The notes under the pieces were generated by a model. The model searched no databases and was not told the origin of the DNA. It saw only the letters and a list, made by a program, of their open reading frames with translations. From NCBI GenBank assembly GCA_963835825.1, contig CAWIGZ010000001.1:1054001-1118000 (forward strand): DNA of 64,000 nucleotides, read 5' to 3'. A program made the position numbers and the translations under genes. Numbering within the stretch: the stretch's first letter is position 1; every line of letters begins with the position of its first letter. The DNA is from JADGRB01 sp963835825. GTDB taxonomy: Bacteria; Myxococcota_A; Polyangia; Fen-1088. Shown one piece after another: positions 1 to 7,282 of the stretch.

Positions 1-258
1 GGCCGTCGTCTCGGCGAGGATCGGCGAGCGCCCGCCAATCTGAGCGTAGGCCTGGCGCGAGTACGACGCGCGCTTGCGGGCGATCGACCAGGCGACGTAC
101 TTCCGCAGCGGGCTCCAGCGGATCTGGAGGACCTCCGGATCGGCGAACAGGCGCTGCAGGAACGGGCGCACGTCGTCGAGCGATCCGGGACCGCCCAGGT
201 TGAGCGCGACCAGGCCGATCGGCGCCCGCGCCGCCGCGGTCGTCTCCGCTGCCGGCAT
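1..258 (-). CDS. hemH: Ferrochelatase, N-terminal part (cut by window edge)
   Basis: Ferrochelatase inserts ferrous iron into protoporphyrin IX, the last step of protohaem synthesis. Only the first 86 residues lie in the window. After a short Ala-rich start they read GLVALNLGGPGSLDDVRPFL, the family's N-terminal signature, followed by a typical RLFADPEV segment and a YAQIGGRSPI segment. The ATG overlaps the hemE stop codon by one base (TGATG), so the two are almost certainly one translationally coupled haem operon with hemE upstream. The rest of the gene, including the catalytic histidine, is outside the window. Confidence 0.9.
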   Translation of the reverse strand, partial: MPAAETTAAARAPIGLVALNLGGPGSLDDVRPFLQRLFADPEVLQIRWSPLRKYVAWSIARKRASYSRQAYAQIGGRSPILAETTA

Positions 259-1274
259 CAGGCGCTCCGGACGGCGGCCACCAGCGCGGTCACCGACTCG
301 ATCGGCACGTCCGGCGTGATCCCGTGTCCCAGGTTGAAGACGTGGCCGCGCTTGCCGCCGCGCCGGACGATGTCGCGCGCGCGCCGCTCGATCTCGGCGG
401 GCGGGCCCAGCAGCACCGCCGGGTCGAGGTTCCCCTGCACCGCGCGCGCGCCGCCCAGCCGGGCGCGCCCTTCGTCGATCGGCAGGCGCCAGTCGAGGCC
501 GTAGACGTCGGCACCGACGCGCGCCACGCGATCGAGGATCGACGCCGCGCCGTTGGCGAAATAGATCACCGGCACGCCGGTGGCCCGCAGGGCGGAGATC
601 AGCGCCAGCGTGGGGGGGAGCGCGAACGTCTCGAAGTCCTCCGCCGACAGCACGCCGACCCACGAGTCGAAGAGCTGCACCGCCGCCGCGCCGGCCTTGA
701 TCTGCGCCAGCAGATAGTCGCGCGTCGCCTCGCCGATCAACGACAGCAGCCGGTGCGCGTCGGCGGGGCGCTGATAGAAGAGGCGCTTGGTCTCGGAGAA
801 GCTCTTCGAGGTCTTCCCCTCGACCGCATAGGTGGCGACGGTGAACGGCGCGCCGGCGAACCCGATCACCGGCGTCTCCGGCCCCAGCGCGGCGGTGACC
901 GCCTCGATGGTCTCCATGACGAACGGCGTGCGGGCCGCCGGATCGAAGGACCCCATCCGCCCGAGGTCCGCGGCGGTCCGCACCGGCGCCGGCAGCCGTG
1001 GCCCCTCGTCGGTGAATTCGACGGCCAGGCCCATCGCCTCCAGCGGCACCAGCAGATCGGAGAAGAGAATCGCCGCGTCGAAGCCGAACCGGCGGATCGG
1101 CTGCAGCGTCACCTCCGCCGCCAGCTTGGGCGTCTTGCAGAGCTCGAGGAAGCTGACGCCGGAGCGCACCTGCCGGTACTCCGGCAGATAACGCCCCGCC
1201 TGTCGCATCAGCCAGAGCGGCGCGCGCTCAGTGGTTTCACCGCGACAGGCACGTAAGAAGAGCGGGGCAGTCAC
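258..1274 (-). CDS. hemE: Uroporphyrinogen decarboxylase
   Basis: Decarboxylates the four acetate side chains of uroporphyrinogen III to give coproporphyrinogen III in the cytoplasm. The 338-residue product has the usual family length and shows the substrate-binding signature LWLMRQAGRYLPEYR near residues 20-34, the FSDLLVPLEAMG segment, IGFAGAPFT, and a C-terminal GNLDPAVL and FNLGHGITPDVP. The frame stays open far upstream, but similarity begins at TAPLFLRACRGE, so the GTG directly before it is taken as the start. hemH follows with a one-base overlap, which suggests coupled translation. Confidence 0.95.
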   Translation of the reverse strand: MTAPLFLRACRGETTERAPLWLMRQAGRYLPEYRQVRSGVSFLELCKTPKLAAEVTLQPIRRFGFDAAILFSDLLVPLEAMGLAVEFTDEGPRLPAPVRTAADLGRMGSFDPAARTPFVMETIEAVTAALGPETPVIGFAGAPFTVATYAVEGKTSKSFSETKRLFYQRPADAHRLLSLIGEATRDYLLAQIKAGAAAVQLFDSWVGVLSAEDFETFALPPTLALISALRATGVPVIYFANGAASILDRVARVGADVYGLDWRLPIDEGRARLGGARAVQGNLDPAVLLGPPAEIERRARDIVRRGGKRGHVFNLGHGITPDVPIESVTALVAAVRSA

Positions 1275-1320
1275 GGCGCGTACTTTACCCGAGTCGCGTG
1301 ACGAGCGCCTATGAGAGCGT

Positions 1321-1381
1321 TGCCGTGAGGCGACGGTGAGCGAAGCGAAACCCCGCCCGACGACGTGCCGCCCGGAGGCGC
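1321..1381. repeat. Dispersed ~60-bp repeat, copy 1, directly after the GH16 stop
   Basis: Read on the minus strand, this segment starts immediately after the GH16 stop codon. It matches the segment starting after the mqnD stop (51778-51840) over about 60 bp. Shared blocks are GGGCGGCACGTCGTCGGGC (19 identical bases) and a 21-base block beginning TTCGCTTCGCTCACC. Both copies open with a small GC hairpin whose right arm is GGGCGGC. The position and orientation relative to the upstream gene are the same in both copies, so the element may act as a 3' end or terminator unit as well as being a dispersed repeat. Confidence 0.75.
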
Positions 1382-2611
1382 TCAGTTGGCCTTCTGGTAC
1401 ACGCGGACGTAGTCGACCTGGTACGTGATGGGGAACGTGGTGTTGCTGGGGTCGCCGCCGTTGGCGCCGATGGCCAGGTTGACCAGGACGTAGAACTTCT
1501 TGTGGTCGTAGGGGTTGCTGGTCCCGGTGCCGGCGGTGGAGACGGCGTAGGTGTTCACCAGCTTGTCGTCGAGATAAAGGTTGATGGTGGTGGCGTCCCA
1601 CTCCATCGCCCAGACGTGGAAGTTGTCGCCCCAGGTGCTCCCCAGCGACGCCGGCGACTGGTTGGTGCTGTCCCAGGTGCAGTTGCTGCCGGCGGGCGTG
1701 CAGACGTTGGCCAGCACCTTGTTGGCGTAGTACTCCATGATGTCGACCTCGCCCGAGGCGGGCCAGGAGGTGCCGCTGCCGAGGATCCAGAAGGCCGGCC
1801 AGCTCCCCTGGCGGATGTCGATCTTGGCGCGCATCTCGAACCGGCCGTACTGCCAGTCGTGCTTTCCCGAGGTCGTCATCGAGGTCGACGTGTAGTCGTA
1901 GTACTGGCGGTTGGTCTTCCAGTCGCTGCTGCCGGCGACGTAGTTCGGATTCAGGACGTGGACCTTCTGCGCGGCGATCGTCAGCAGGCCGTTGGCGACG
2001 GTGGCGTTGTCGGGCTGGTACCACTGCAGCTCCGAGTTGCGGACGAACCCTTTTTCGTAGCCCCAGTTCGAGGGATCGGGGGCGCCGCTGCCGTTGAACT
2101 CGTCGGACCAGGCCAGGTTCCAGGTGCCGCCCGCGGTCGTGATCGTCTGCGGGGGCGCGCCGCCGTCCGGGGCGCTGCCGCCGCTGCCGGTGCTTCCTCC
2201 GGTGGCGTGGCCGCCCGCGCCGCCGGCCAGGTGCCCCGCCGCGCCGCCGTTTCCGGTGCCCACGCCGCCGGTCGCGTGTCCACCGGCGCCGCCGGTTCCT
2301 CCACCACCGGCGCCGGTGGCGTGACCGCCGGCGCCGCCCGCGTGTCCGCCGCCGCCCGCCGCGCCATGGCCAGCGCTGCCGCCGGTTGCGCCGACACCCC
2401 CGGTGCCCGGTGAGCCGCCGTCGCCGATCGCCGAATTGCCGCCGCTGGCCGGGTTGCCGCCGGTCCCTGAGCTCCCGCCGCTCCCCGAATTGCCGCCGGT
2501 CGCCGGGCTGCCGCCCTGGCCGGAGGTGTCACTCGAGCCGCCGCCACAGCCATAGAAGACAGCCAAAGGCGCAACGACCAACAACGAGACGAGCGCGCGG
2601 GGGACACGCAT
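1382..2611 (-). CDS. Secreted GH16 endo-beta-glucanase lipoprotein with Gly-rich linker
   Basis: Predicted extracellular endo-acting glycoside hydrolase of family 16 (laminarinase/lichenase type) that would cut beta-1,3 or beta-1,3-1,4 glucans. The 409-residue protein has a signal sequence with a Cys-Gly-Gly-Gly run at about residue 22 (possible lipidation, but the lipobox VFYGC is atypical). A linker of about 125 residues follows, almost only Gly, Ser, Thr and Ala, with recurring GGHATGG units, and then the catalytic domain from WNLAWSDEF to the end. The catalytic motif GEVDIME (two Glu and one Asp) is near residue 285. The ATG is preceded by a GAGGAGG ribosome-binding site. The exact substrate cannot be read from the sequence. 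Confidence 0.88.
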   Translation of the reverse strand: MRVPRALVSLLVVAPLAVFYGCGGGSSDTSGQGGSPATGGNSGSGGSSGTGGNPASGGNSAIGDGGSPGTGGVGATGGSAGHGAAGGGGHAGGAGGHATGAGGGGTGGAGGHATGGVGTGNGGAAGHLAGGAGGHATGGSTGSGGSAPDGGAPPQTITTAGGTWNLAWSDEFNGSGAPDPSNWGYEKGFVRNSELQWYQPDNATVANGLLTIAAQKVHVLNPNYVAGSSDWKTNRQYYDYTSTSMTTSGKHDWQYGRFEMRAKIDIRQGSWPAFWILGSGTSWPASGEVDIMEYYANKVLANVCTPAGSNCTWDSTNQSPASLGSTWGDNFHVWAMEWDATTINLYLDDKLVNTYAVSTAGTGTSNPYDHKKFYVLVNLAIGANGGDPSNTTFPITYQVDYVRVYQKAN

Positions 2612-2721
2612 CAACAGCCTCCTCGGGGGAAGCCGGAAGTCTCGGCGCCGGCCCGAGGACTGTCAACCACGCCGGCGGCTCTCATCATTCGTCACATTCT
2701 GTAGAACGACCGTGGCTCCGT

Positions 2722-3186
2722 TCAAAGCGAGGTCGCCTTCGACGCGCCCGCTCGCCTCAACAGCCGCCGATTCAAATCGGGCGGTCTCAGGGGCGCGGCC
2801 GGGTGTTCGTCGAGCCGCAGCGGCCCTCCCGCGCGGCGCCAGCCGACCCGCGCCATCCAGGTGCCGGGTGGAACGGTGGCCGGAGCAACATCCGTGGCCA
2901 TCGGGGTGGCCTGCCACCCTGAAAAATGCTGCCCCGAGCTCCGCGGATCAATGCACGCAGGGGCCCGGAGATGCTTCCGGAAGTTGAGCAGCACGTACAC
3001 CATGCTCGTCCGCGTCTGTCGCGGCGTCGTCAGTGCTCGAGCGTGGTACCGATCGCCGACGACCTTTCCCCTGCGTCCCAGGACGCGACTGACGGCGAGT
3101 GCCAATCGAATCGCGAGCCCGTGAACGCCACCGCGGGCGCGGCGCGCCTCGTCCCCCTCGGAGGTCAGGGCGGCTCCGGGCTCCAC
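2722..3186 (-). pseudogene. Decayed REP-associated tyrosine transposase (RAYT), C-terminal remnant
   Basis: The 154-residue frame contains segments typical of the C-terminal half of RAYT / IS200-like (Y1) transposases: GLAIRLALAVSRVLGRRGKV, then GDRYHARALTTPR, then VYVLLNFRKH, then IDPRSSGQHFSGW, then TWMARVGWRR. The N-terminal catalytic half with the HUH motif is absent, and upstream frames do not supply it. I infer a dead copy truncated at its 5' end. It fills most of the otherwise gene-free stretch between the GH16 gene and the Cys-rich gene. RAYTs are normally linked to dispersed palindromic repeats, and this window contains such repeats. Confidence 0.72.
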
Positions 3187-3234
3187 ATTCTCGGGGCAAG
3201 TGATCGGATCCTTCGCTGCGTTCAGGCGACCCTC

Positions 3235-3624
3235 TTAGTCGGTTGCCGCGTCCGGACAGGGGGCGCAGGTCCAGAGGCCTTTGACGCAGACGCCGCACTG
3301 CAGACCACAGTCATGGCCGGTCACCCACGGGCCGCAGGCCAGCGCGGCGGACCAGCCGCTCGACGGGCAGGAGACGGCCGGGATCGTCGAGTTGTCGCAG
3401 CTGTAAACGCCGGCGGAACAGGTGGCCGCCGTCGATTCCGTGGTGTCGGACTCGCCGCAGGTGTGAACGCAGGCGGTGAAGGACGCGCTGTCGCAGACGT
3501 TGCCGGTCGTGGTGCTTCCCGGCGGCAGATAGCAACACTTGGAGTCGGCGCACGAAAGGCCGACACCGGTGGCGACGAGGACAGCGACAACCACCAAAGA
3601 AACGAGGACGGGCGACCCACGCAT
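3235..3624 (-). CDS. Small Cys-rich secreted protein, unknown function
   Basis: A 129-residue protein with a clear signal sequence (MRGSP followed by about 17 hydrophobic residues). The mature part carries 15 cysteines in roughly 105 residues, suggesting a disulfide-bonded extracellular domain. The first cysteine, in GLSCADS, could be a lipidation site but the lipobox is imperfect; without it, 14 cysteines could form seven disulfides. I do not recognise a family. The gene stands alone between the RAYT remnant and the cysteine-synthesis operon. Confidence 0.7.
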   Translation of the reverse strand: MRGSPVLVSLVVVAVLVATGVGLSCADSKCCYLPPGSTTTGNVCDSASFTACVHTCGESDTTESTAATCSAGVYSCDNSTIPAVSCPSSGWSAALACGPWVTGHDCGLQCGVCVKGLWTCAPCPDAATD

Positions 3625-3687
3625 CGAAGACCTCCCGAAAGTTAGACCTCCAGTCTCGACGCGCCCTCCGGCCCTGTCAACACGGGC

Positions 3688-4188
3688 TCAGCCGGCGGGG
3701 TAGCGACCGACCTCGACGTAGCGGCGCGCCGCTGCGTCCCAGGCGAACTGCGCGGCGCCGCCGACGCGATCCTTCTGGACGTCGATGACGATGTACTCGA
3801 CGGGGTAGGAGGGCTCGCCGTCCATCACCGCCGCAGCCTGATCGGTGTCGCTGAAGTAGGCGCCCACGTCGACGTGCGAGTGGTAGATGATCTTGGCCGG
3901 CTCTTCGCCGCGCAGGCTCTTGCCCAGCTTGAACAGATCGCCCGCGCCCAGGTTGTAGGCGGTGCGGGCGTCGCGCACGTGCGTCGCCGGATCCTGCGCG
4001 TGCAGCTCGTTCTGCGTGTTGACGGAGGCGACGGCGCGATCGGCGACCGGCGCTCCCTTCGGGCCGAACACGATGCCGCAGCATTCGTTGGGGTAGTCGC
4101 GCCGCGCGTGGGCGTACATCGCCGCCAGCGCCTCGGCGGAGGCGGTGGGGTGGGGCGGCGGCATCTCGCCAACGTCGATGCCGCTCAC
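3688..4188 (-). CDS. M67 (JAMM/Mec-type) metalloprotease for a sulfur-carrier protein
   Basis: A 166-residue Mov34/MPN-domain protein. The JAMM zinc motif is complete: Glu35 in NECCG, His103 and His105 in YHSHVDV, Ser113 and Asp116 in FSDTD. In mycobacteria the homologous Mec+ protease removes newly made cysteine from the C-terminus of the carrier protein CysO. Here the gene is last in an operon with a cysteine synthase and a carrier of that kind, so the same role is very likely. The GTG start overlaps the cysteine synthase stop by four bases (GTGA), which decides the start over the ATG nine codons further in. Confidence 0.9.
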   Translation of the reverse strand: MSGIDVGEMPPPHPTASAEALAAMYAHARRDYPNECCGIVFGPKGAPVADRAVASVNTQNELHAQDPATHVRDARTAYNLGAGDLFKLGKSLRGEEPAKIIYHSHVDVGAYFSDTDQAAAVMDGEPSYPVEYIVIDVQKDRVGGAAQFAWDAAARRYVEVGRYPAG

Positions 4189-5165
4189 GGCGCCGGCTTC
4201 TCTGTCGTCGCGGCCTTGGGGATCACCGGCGCCTCGAAGTAGCGCTCGGCGCGATCCGGGAACAGCGTGACGATCACGCCCGGCTTGCCGGCGGCGACCA
4301 GCCGCTTGGCGATGCGCAAGCCCCCCGCCAGCGACGCGCCGGACGAGTGGCCGACCAGCAGCCCCTCTTCCCGCGCCAGCCGATCGGAGACGTCCCAGGC
4401 CTCGTCGGTGTCCATGGCCAGGACGCCGTCGAGCTCTTCGGGGTGGTAGATGGCGGGGACCAGCGAGCTCTCCATGTGCTTCAACCCCTCGAGGCCGTGC
4501 AGCGCGTCCGCCGGCTCCACGGCCCAGACCTCGATGTCGCGGCGATACTCCTTGAGGCGCCGCCCCGTTCCCATCACCGTGCCGGTCGTGCCGATGCCGG
4601 TCACGAAGTGGGTGACGCGCCCCTCGGTCTGCTCCCAGATTTCGCGCCCGGTGGTGTTGTAGTGGCCGAGCGGGTTCGACAGGTTCGAATACTGGTCGGG
4701 GTAGAAGTAGCGGCCGGGGTTCTCGTCGACCATCTTGCGGCACAGACGAATCGCGCCGTCGGACCCCTCCATCGGATCGGAGAAGACCAGCGTGGTGCCG
4801 AAGGCCTCGGTGATCTTGCGCCGCGCCCAGGAGACGTTGCCCGGCATCACCAGCGTGACGGGGAAGCCCATCGCGCCGCCGATCAGCGAATAGGCGACGC
4901 CGGTGTTGCCGCTGGTCGAGTCGATGATGGTCTGACCGGGCTTGAGCGCGCCGGTGCGGATGGCGTCGCGGATCATCTGGTAGGCGGCGCGATCCTTGAC
5001 CGACCCGCCCGGGTTCAGGAACTCGCACTTGGCCCACAGCTCGACGCCGGGCGTGTCGCGTTCGAACTTGTGCAGCCGCACGATGGGCGTGTCGCCGATG
5101 AGGTCGGTGATGCGCTCGGCGACCCGCAGGCGCGCCCGGTGGACGGGATCCAGCTGCGCGCTCAC
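4185..5165 (-). CDS. cysM: Cysteine synthase, CysO-dependent (CysM) type
   Basis: A 326-residue fold-type II PLP enzyme. The Schiff-base lysine is Lys57 in PGGSVKDRA, the substrate-binding loop is STSGNTG (83-89), and GIGTTGTVMGTG forms the phosphate-binding Gly loop. Located between an M67 protease and a ThiS-like carrier, it most likely uses protein thiocarboxylate as sulfur donor with O-phosphoserine or O-acetylserine as acceptor, as in the mycobacterial Mec+/CysO/CysM system; the acceptor is not resolved here. Both ends overlap neighbours by four bases, the start being GTG. A second cysteine synthase lies upstream in the same operon. Confidence 0.88.
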   Translation of the reverse strand: MSAQLDPVHRARLRVAERITDLIGDTPIVRLHKFERDTPGVELWAKCEFLNPGGSVKDRAAYQMIRDAIRTGALKPGQTIIDSTSGNTGVAYSLIGGAMGFPVTLVMPGNVSWARRKITEAFGTTLVFSDPMEGSDGAIRLCRKMVDENPGRYFYPDQYSNLSNPLGHYNTTGREIWEQTEGRVTHFVTGIGTTGTVMGTGRRLKEYRRDIEVWAVEPADALHGLEGLKHMESSLVPAIYHPEELDGVLAMDTDEAWDVSDRLAREEGLLVGHSSGASLAGGLRIAKRLVAAGKPGVIVTLFPDRAERYFEAPVIPKAATTEKPAP

Positions 5166-5719
5166 GCGCCCAGCTCCTGGGCCAGCGGCGCGCCGCCGTC
5201 GAGGGGCAGGCGAAGGTGGCGGATGCGGCCGATGTCACCATCGACGCGCGCGATTCGCACGAGCGCCTCGGCCGCGGCCAGTGTCCCGGCGACCACGTCG
5301 GCTGCGCTCGACGCCGACGACTCGGCGGCTTGCGGCGGGACCTCCAGCGATGCGTCCGGAGCGGGCGCGCGGCGCGGAAACGAGATGACGTCGATCTGCG
5401 CCGGCGTGGCCCGCGCCACGATCACCGGCAGGCCGAGGCGCTTGGCCGCCCCCAGCATGGCGTCGTCGTCGAAGCCGGCGCGCACGACCAGGTCGATCTC
5501 CGCCAGCGCCTCCAGCCAGTCGTCGCCATCGGACGGTGGGACGTCCCGCGCGATCACCTGGCCGACGCCCGCCGCCGTCAAATACGACATCGCGGTGTCG
5601 GCCACCAGGCCGCCGCCGGTCACCAGCACCCGCGCGGCGCCGATCCGCGTCTGTCCGTCGGGGCCGACCTCGGGGAGCGCGATCTGCCGCGCGAAGCGTT
5701 GGACCTCTGCGACGTTCAT
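5162..5719 (-). CDS. Degenerate ThiF/MoeB-like (E1-like) protein
   Basis: A 185-residue protein whose N-terminus RFARQIALPEVGPDGQTRIG clearly matches the start of MoeB/ThiF/HesA activating enzymes, followed by ARVLVTGGGLVADTAMSYLT where the ATP-binding GxGGxG loop should be. The invariant glycines, the Arg-finger region, the catalytic Cys and the Cys4 zinc site are missing, and the protein is about two thirds of normal length. It is therefore probably not an active adenylyltransferase. Its place between the carrier gene and cysM, with four-base overlaps on both sides, suggests a non-catalytic partner such as a carrier scaffold. Confidence 0.7.
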   Translation of the reverse strand: MNVAEVQRFARQIALPEVGPDGQTRIGAARVLVTGGGLVADTAMSYLTAAGVGQVIARDVPPSDGDDWLEALAEIDLVVRAGFDDDAMLGAAKRLGLPVIVARATPAQIDVISFPRRAPAPDASLEVPPQAAESSASSAADVVAGTLAAAEALVRIARVDGDIGRIRHLRLPLDGGAPLAQELGA

Positions 5720-5988
5720 CCGCCGGCGATCGCCGGGACGATCGAGATCTCGTCGCTGTCCTTGACGGTCGTCTCGAGATTCTTGAGGAAGCGGATGTCC
5801 TCGTCGTTGGCGAAGATGTTCACGAAGCGCCGCACCTGGCCGCTCTCGTCGCAGATTCGCTCCTTGATGCCCGGGTACTGCGTCTCCAGGCTGGCGATCA
5901 GCGCGCCGATCGTGTTGCCGGTCGCGGTGACCTCTTCCTTGCCCTGCGTGAGCTTGCGAAGCGGCGTCGGTATACGGATGGTGGCCAT
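5716..5988 (-). CDS. ThiS/MoaD-family sulfur-carrier protein (CysO-like)
   Basis: A 90-residue ubiquitin-fold carrier. It begins MATIRIPTPLRKLTQG and ends in the diagnostic Gly-Gly (IVPAIAGG), the residue that is adenylated and converted to a thiocarboxylate. Length and start match mycobacterial CysO and the MoaD-like proteins found beside threonine synthase genes. The start has a strong AAGGAG site that overlaps the threonine synthase stop codon. The partner E1 (HesA-like), cysteine synthase and M67 protease are all in this operon, so a role in cysteine synthesis is the best reading; thiamine or molybdopterin synthesis is less likely because no other thi or moa genes are present. Confidence 0.9.
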   Translation of the reverse strand: MATIRIPTPLRKLTQGKEEVTATGNTIGALIASLETQYPGIKERICDESGQVRRFVNIFANDEDIRFLKNLETTVKDSDEISIVPAIAGG

Positions 5989-6001
5989 GGCTATCGTCTC
6001 C

Positions 6002-7282
6002 TTAGGTCCAGGTCGCTTGCAGTTCGTCGAAATCGCCGAGGCGCGGGCCGATGAGCGCCGGGGTCGGCAGCTTTCCGACCAGCGGGTCCTGCGTCTTCAT
6101 CCCGTTGCCGGTGATGCAGATGACCACCGGGCCGTCGTCCTTGCCGATCTGGCCGCCGGCGATCAGCTTGAGCGCCGCGCCCAGCGTCACGCCGCCTGCG
6201 GTCTCGGTGAAGATGCCTTCGGTCTCGGCAAGCAGCCGCATGGCGGCCACGATCTCGTCGTCGTTCGGCTTGGCCGCCCAGCCGCCCGATCCGATGATCG
6301 TCTGGCGCGCGTAGAAGCCGTCGGCCGGGTTGCCGATGGCCAGCGACTTGGCGATGCTGGTCGGCGTCTTGACCGGCCGCACGTGATCGCGGTTCTCCAG
6401 CACCATGTCGATGATCGGCGCGCAGCCTTCGGCCTGGGCGCCGTGGATGCGGGTCTTGCGCGCGGGCGCCGGGACCAGGCCCAGCTTCTCGAACTCGCCG
6501 AACGCCTTGCCGACCTTGGTCACCAGCGAGCCGCCGGCCATCGGGACGACGACGTGCGCCGGCAGCCGCCAGCCGAGCTGCTCGGCGATCTCGTAGGCGT
6601 AGCTCTTCGACCCCTCGGCATAGAACGGGCGGAGGTTCACGTTGACGAACCCCCAGCCGTACTTGCCGGCGATCTCCGAGCAGAGGCGGTTGACGTCGTC
6701 GTAGGTCCCTTTGACGCCGACGACGCGCGCGCCGTAGATGCTGGTGCCGAGGATCTTGGCCGGCTCGAGATCGTAGGGGACCAGCACGACCGCGGGAAGA
6801 CCGGCGGCGGCCGCCTGGGCGGCGGTGGCGTTGGCCAGGTTCCCGGTCGAGGCGCAGGCGATGGTGCCGATGCCGAACTCCAGCGCCTTCGACACGGCGA
6901 CGGAGACCACGCGATCCTTGAACGACAGCGTCGGGTAGCTGACGGCGTCGTTCTTGACCCAGACCTCCTTGAGGCCGAGGCGCTTGGCCAGCCGGTCGGC
7001 GCGCACCAGCGGCGTCATCCCGCTCTGCTGGCCCACGGCGGGCGGCCCGTCGAGCGGCAGCAGCTCGGCGTAGCGCCACATCGAATGCGGTCGGGCCTCG
7101 ATGGCCGCGCGGGTCAGCACCTTGCCGATGCGGGCGTAGTCGTAGGCGACCTCCAGCGGGCCGAAGCACATCTCGCAGACGTGGATCGGCGCCTTGTCAT
7201 AGGCAGATCCGCACTCGCGGCAGCGCAGGCCTTCGATGTAGGAGGGGACCTTGTTGTTGCTCGACATGGGGGCGGTGCTCAT
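6002..7282 (-). CDS. thrC: Threonine synthase
   Basis: A 426-residue PLP enzyme converting O-phosphohomoserine to threonine. It opens with a Cys4 zinc-ribbon-like segment (LRCRECG, then HVCEMCFGPL), as in archaeal/bacterial class II threonine synthases. The PLP lysine is in YPTLSFKDRVV, the STGNLANATA loop follows, and GGSLVTKVG forms the phosphate site. The ATG chosen overlaps the upstream HesA-like stop by four bases; a TTG four codons upstream is less likely. Its place inside the carrier-protein operon is notable, because its product does not need sulfur. Confidence 0.93.
   Translation of the reverse strand: MSTAPMSSNNKVPSYIEGLRCRECGSAYDKAPIHVCEMCFGPLEVAYDYARIGKVLTRAAIEARPHSMWRYAELLPLDGPPAVGQQSGMTPLVRADRLAKRLGLKEVWVKNDAVSYPTLSFKDRVVSVAVSKALEFGIGTIACASTGNLANATAAQAAAAGLPAVVLVPYDLEPAKILGTSIYGARVVGVKGTYDDVNRLCSEIAGKYGWGFVNVNLRPFYAEGSKSYAYEIAEQLGWRLPAHVVVPMAGGSLVTKVGKAFGEFEKLGLVPAPARKTRIHGAQAEGCAPIIDMVLENRDHVRPVKTPTSIAKSLAIGNPADGFYARQTIIGSGGWAAKPNDDEIVAAMRLLAETEGIFTETAGGVTLGAALKLIAGGQIGKDDGPVVICITGNGMKTQDPLVGKLPTPALIGPRLGDFDELQATWT

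Noticed and set aside
324..1256. Long plus-strand open frame opposite hemE
   Set aside because: Arg/His/Gly-rich shadow of the hemE coding strand with no domain and no start signal; typical of antisense frames in GC-rich DNA.
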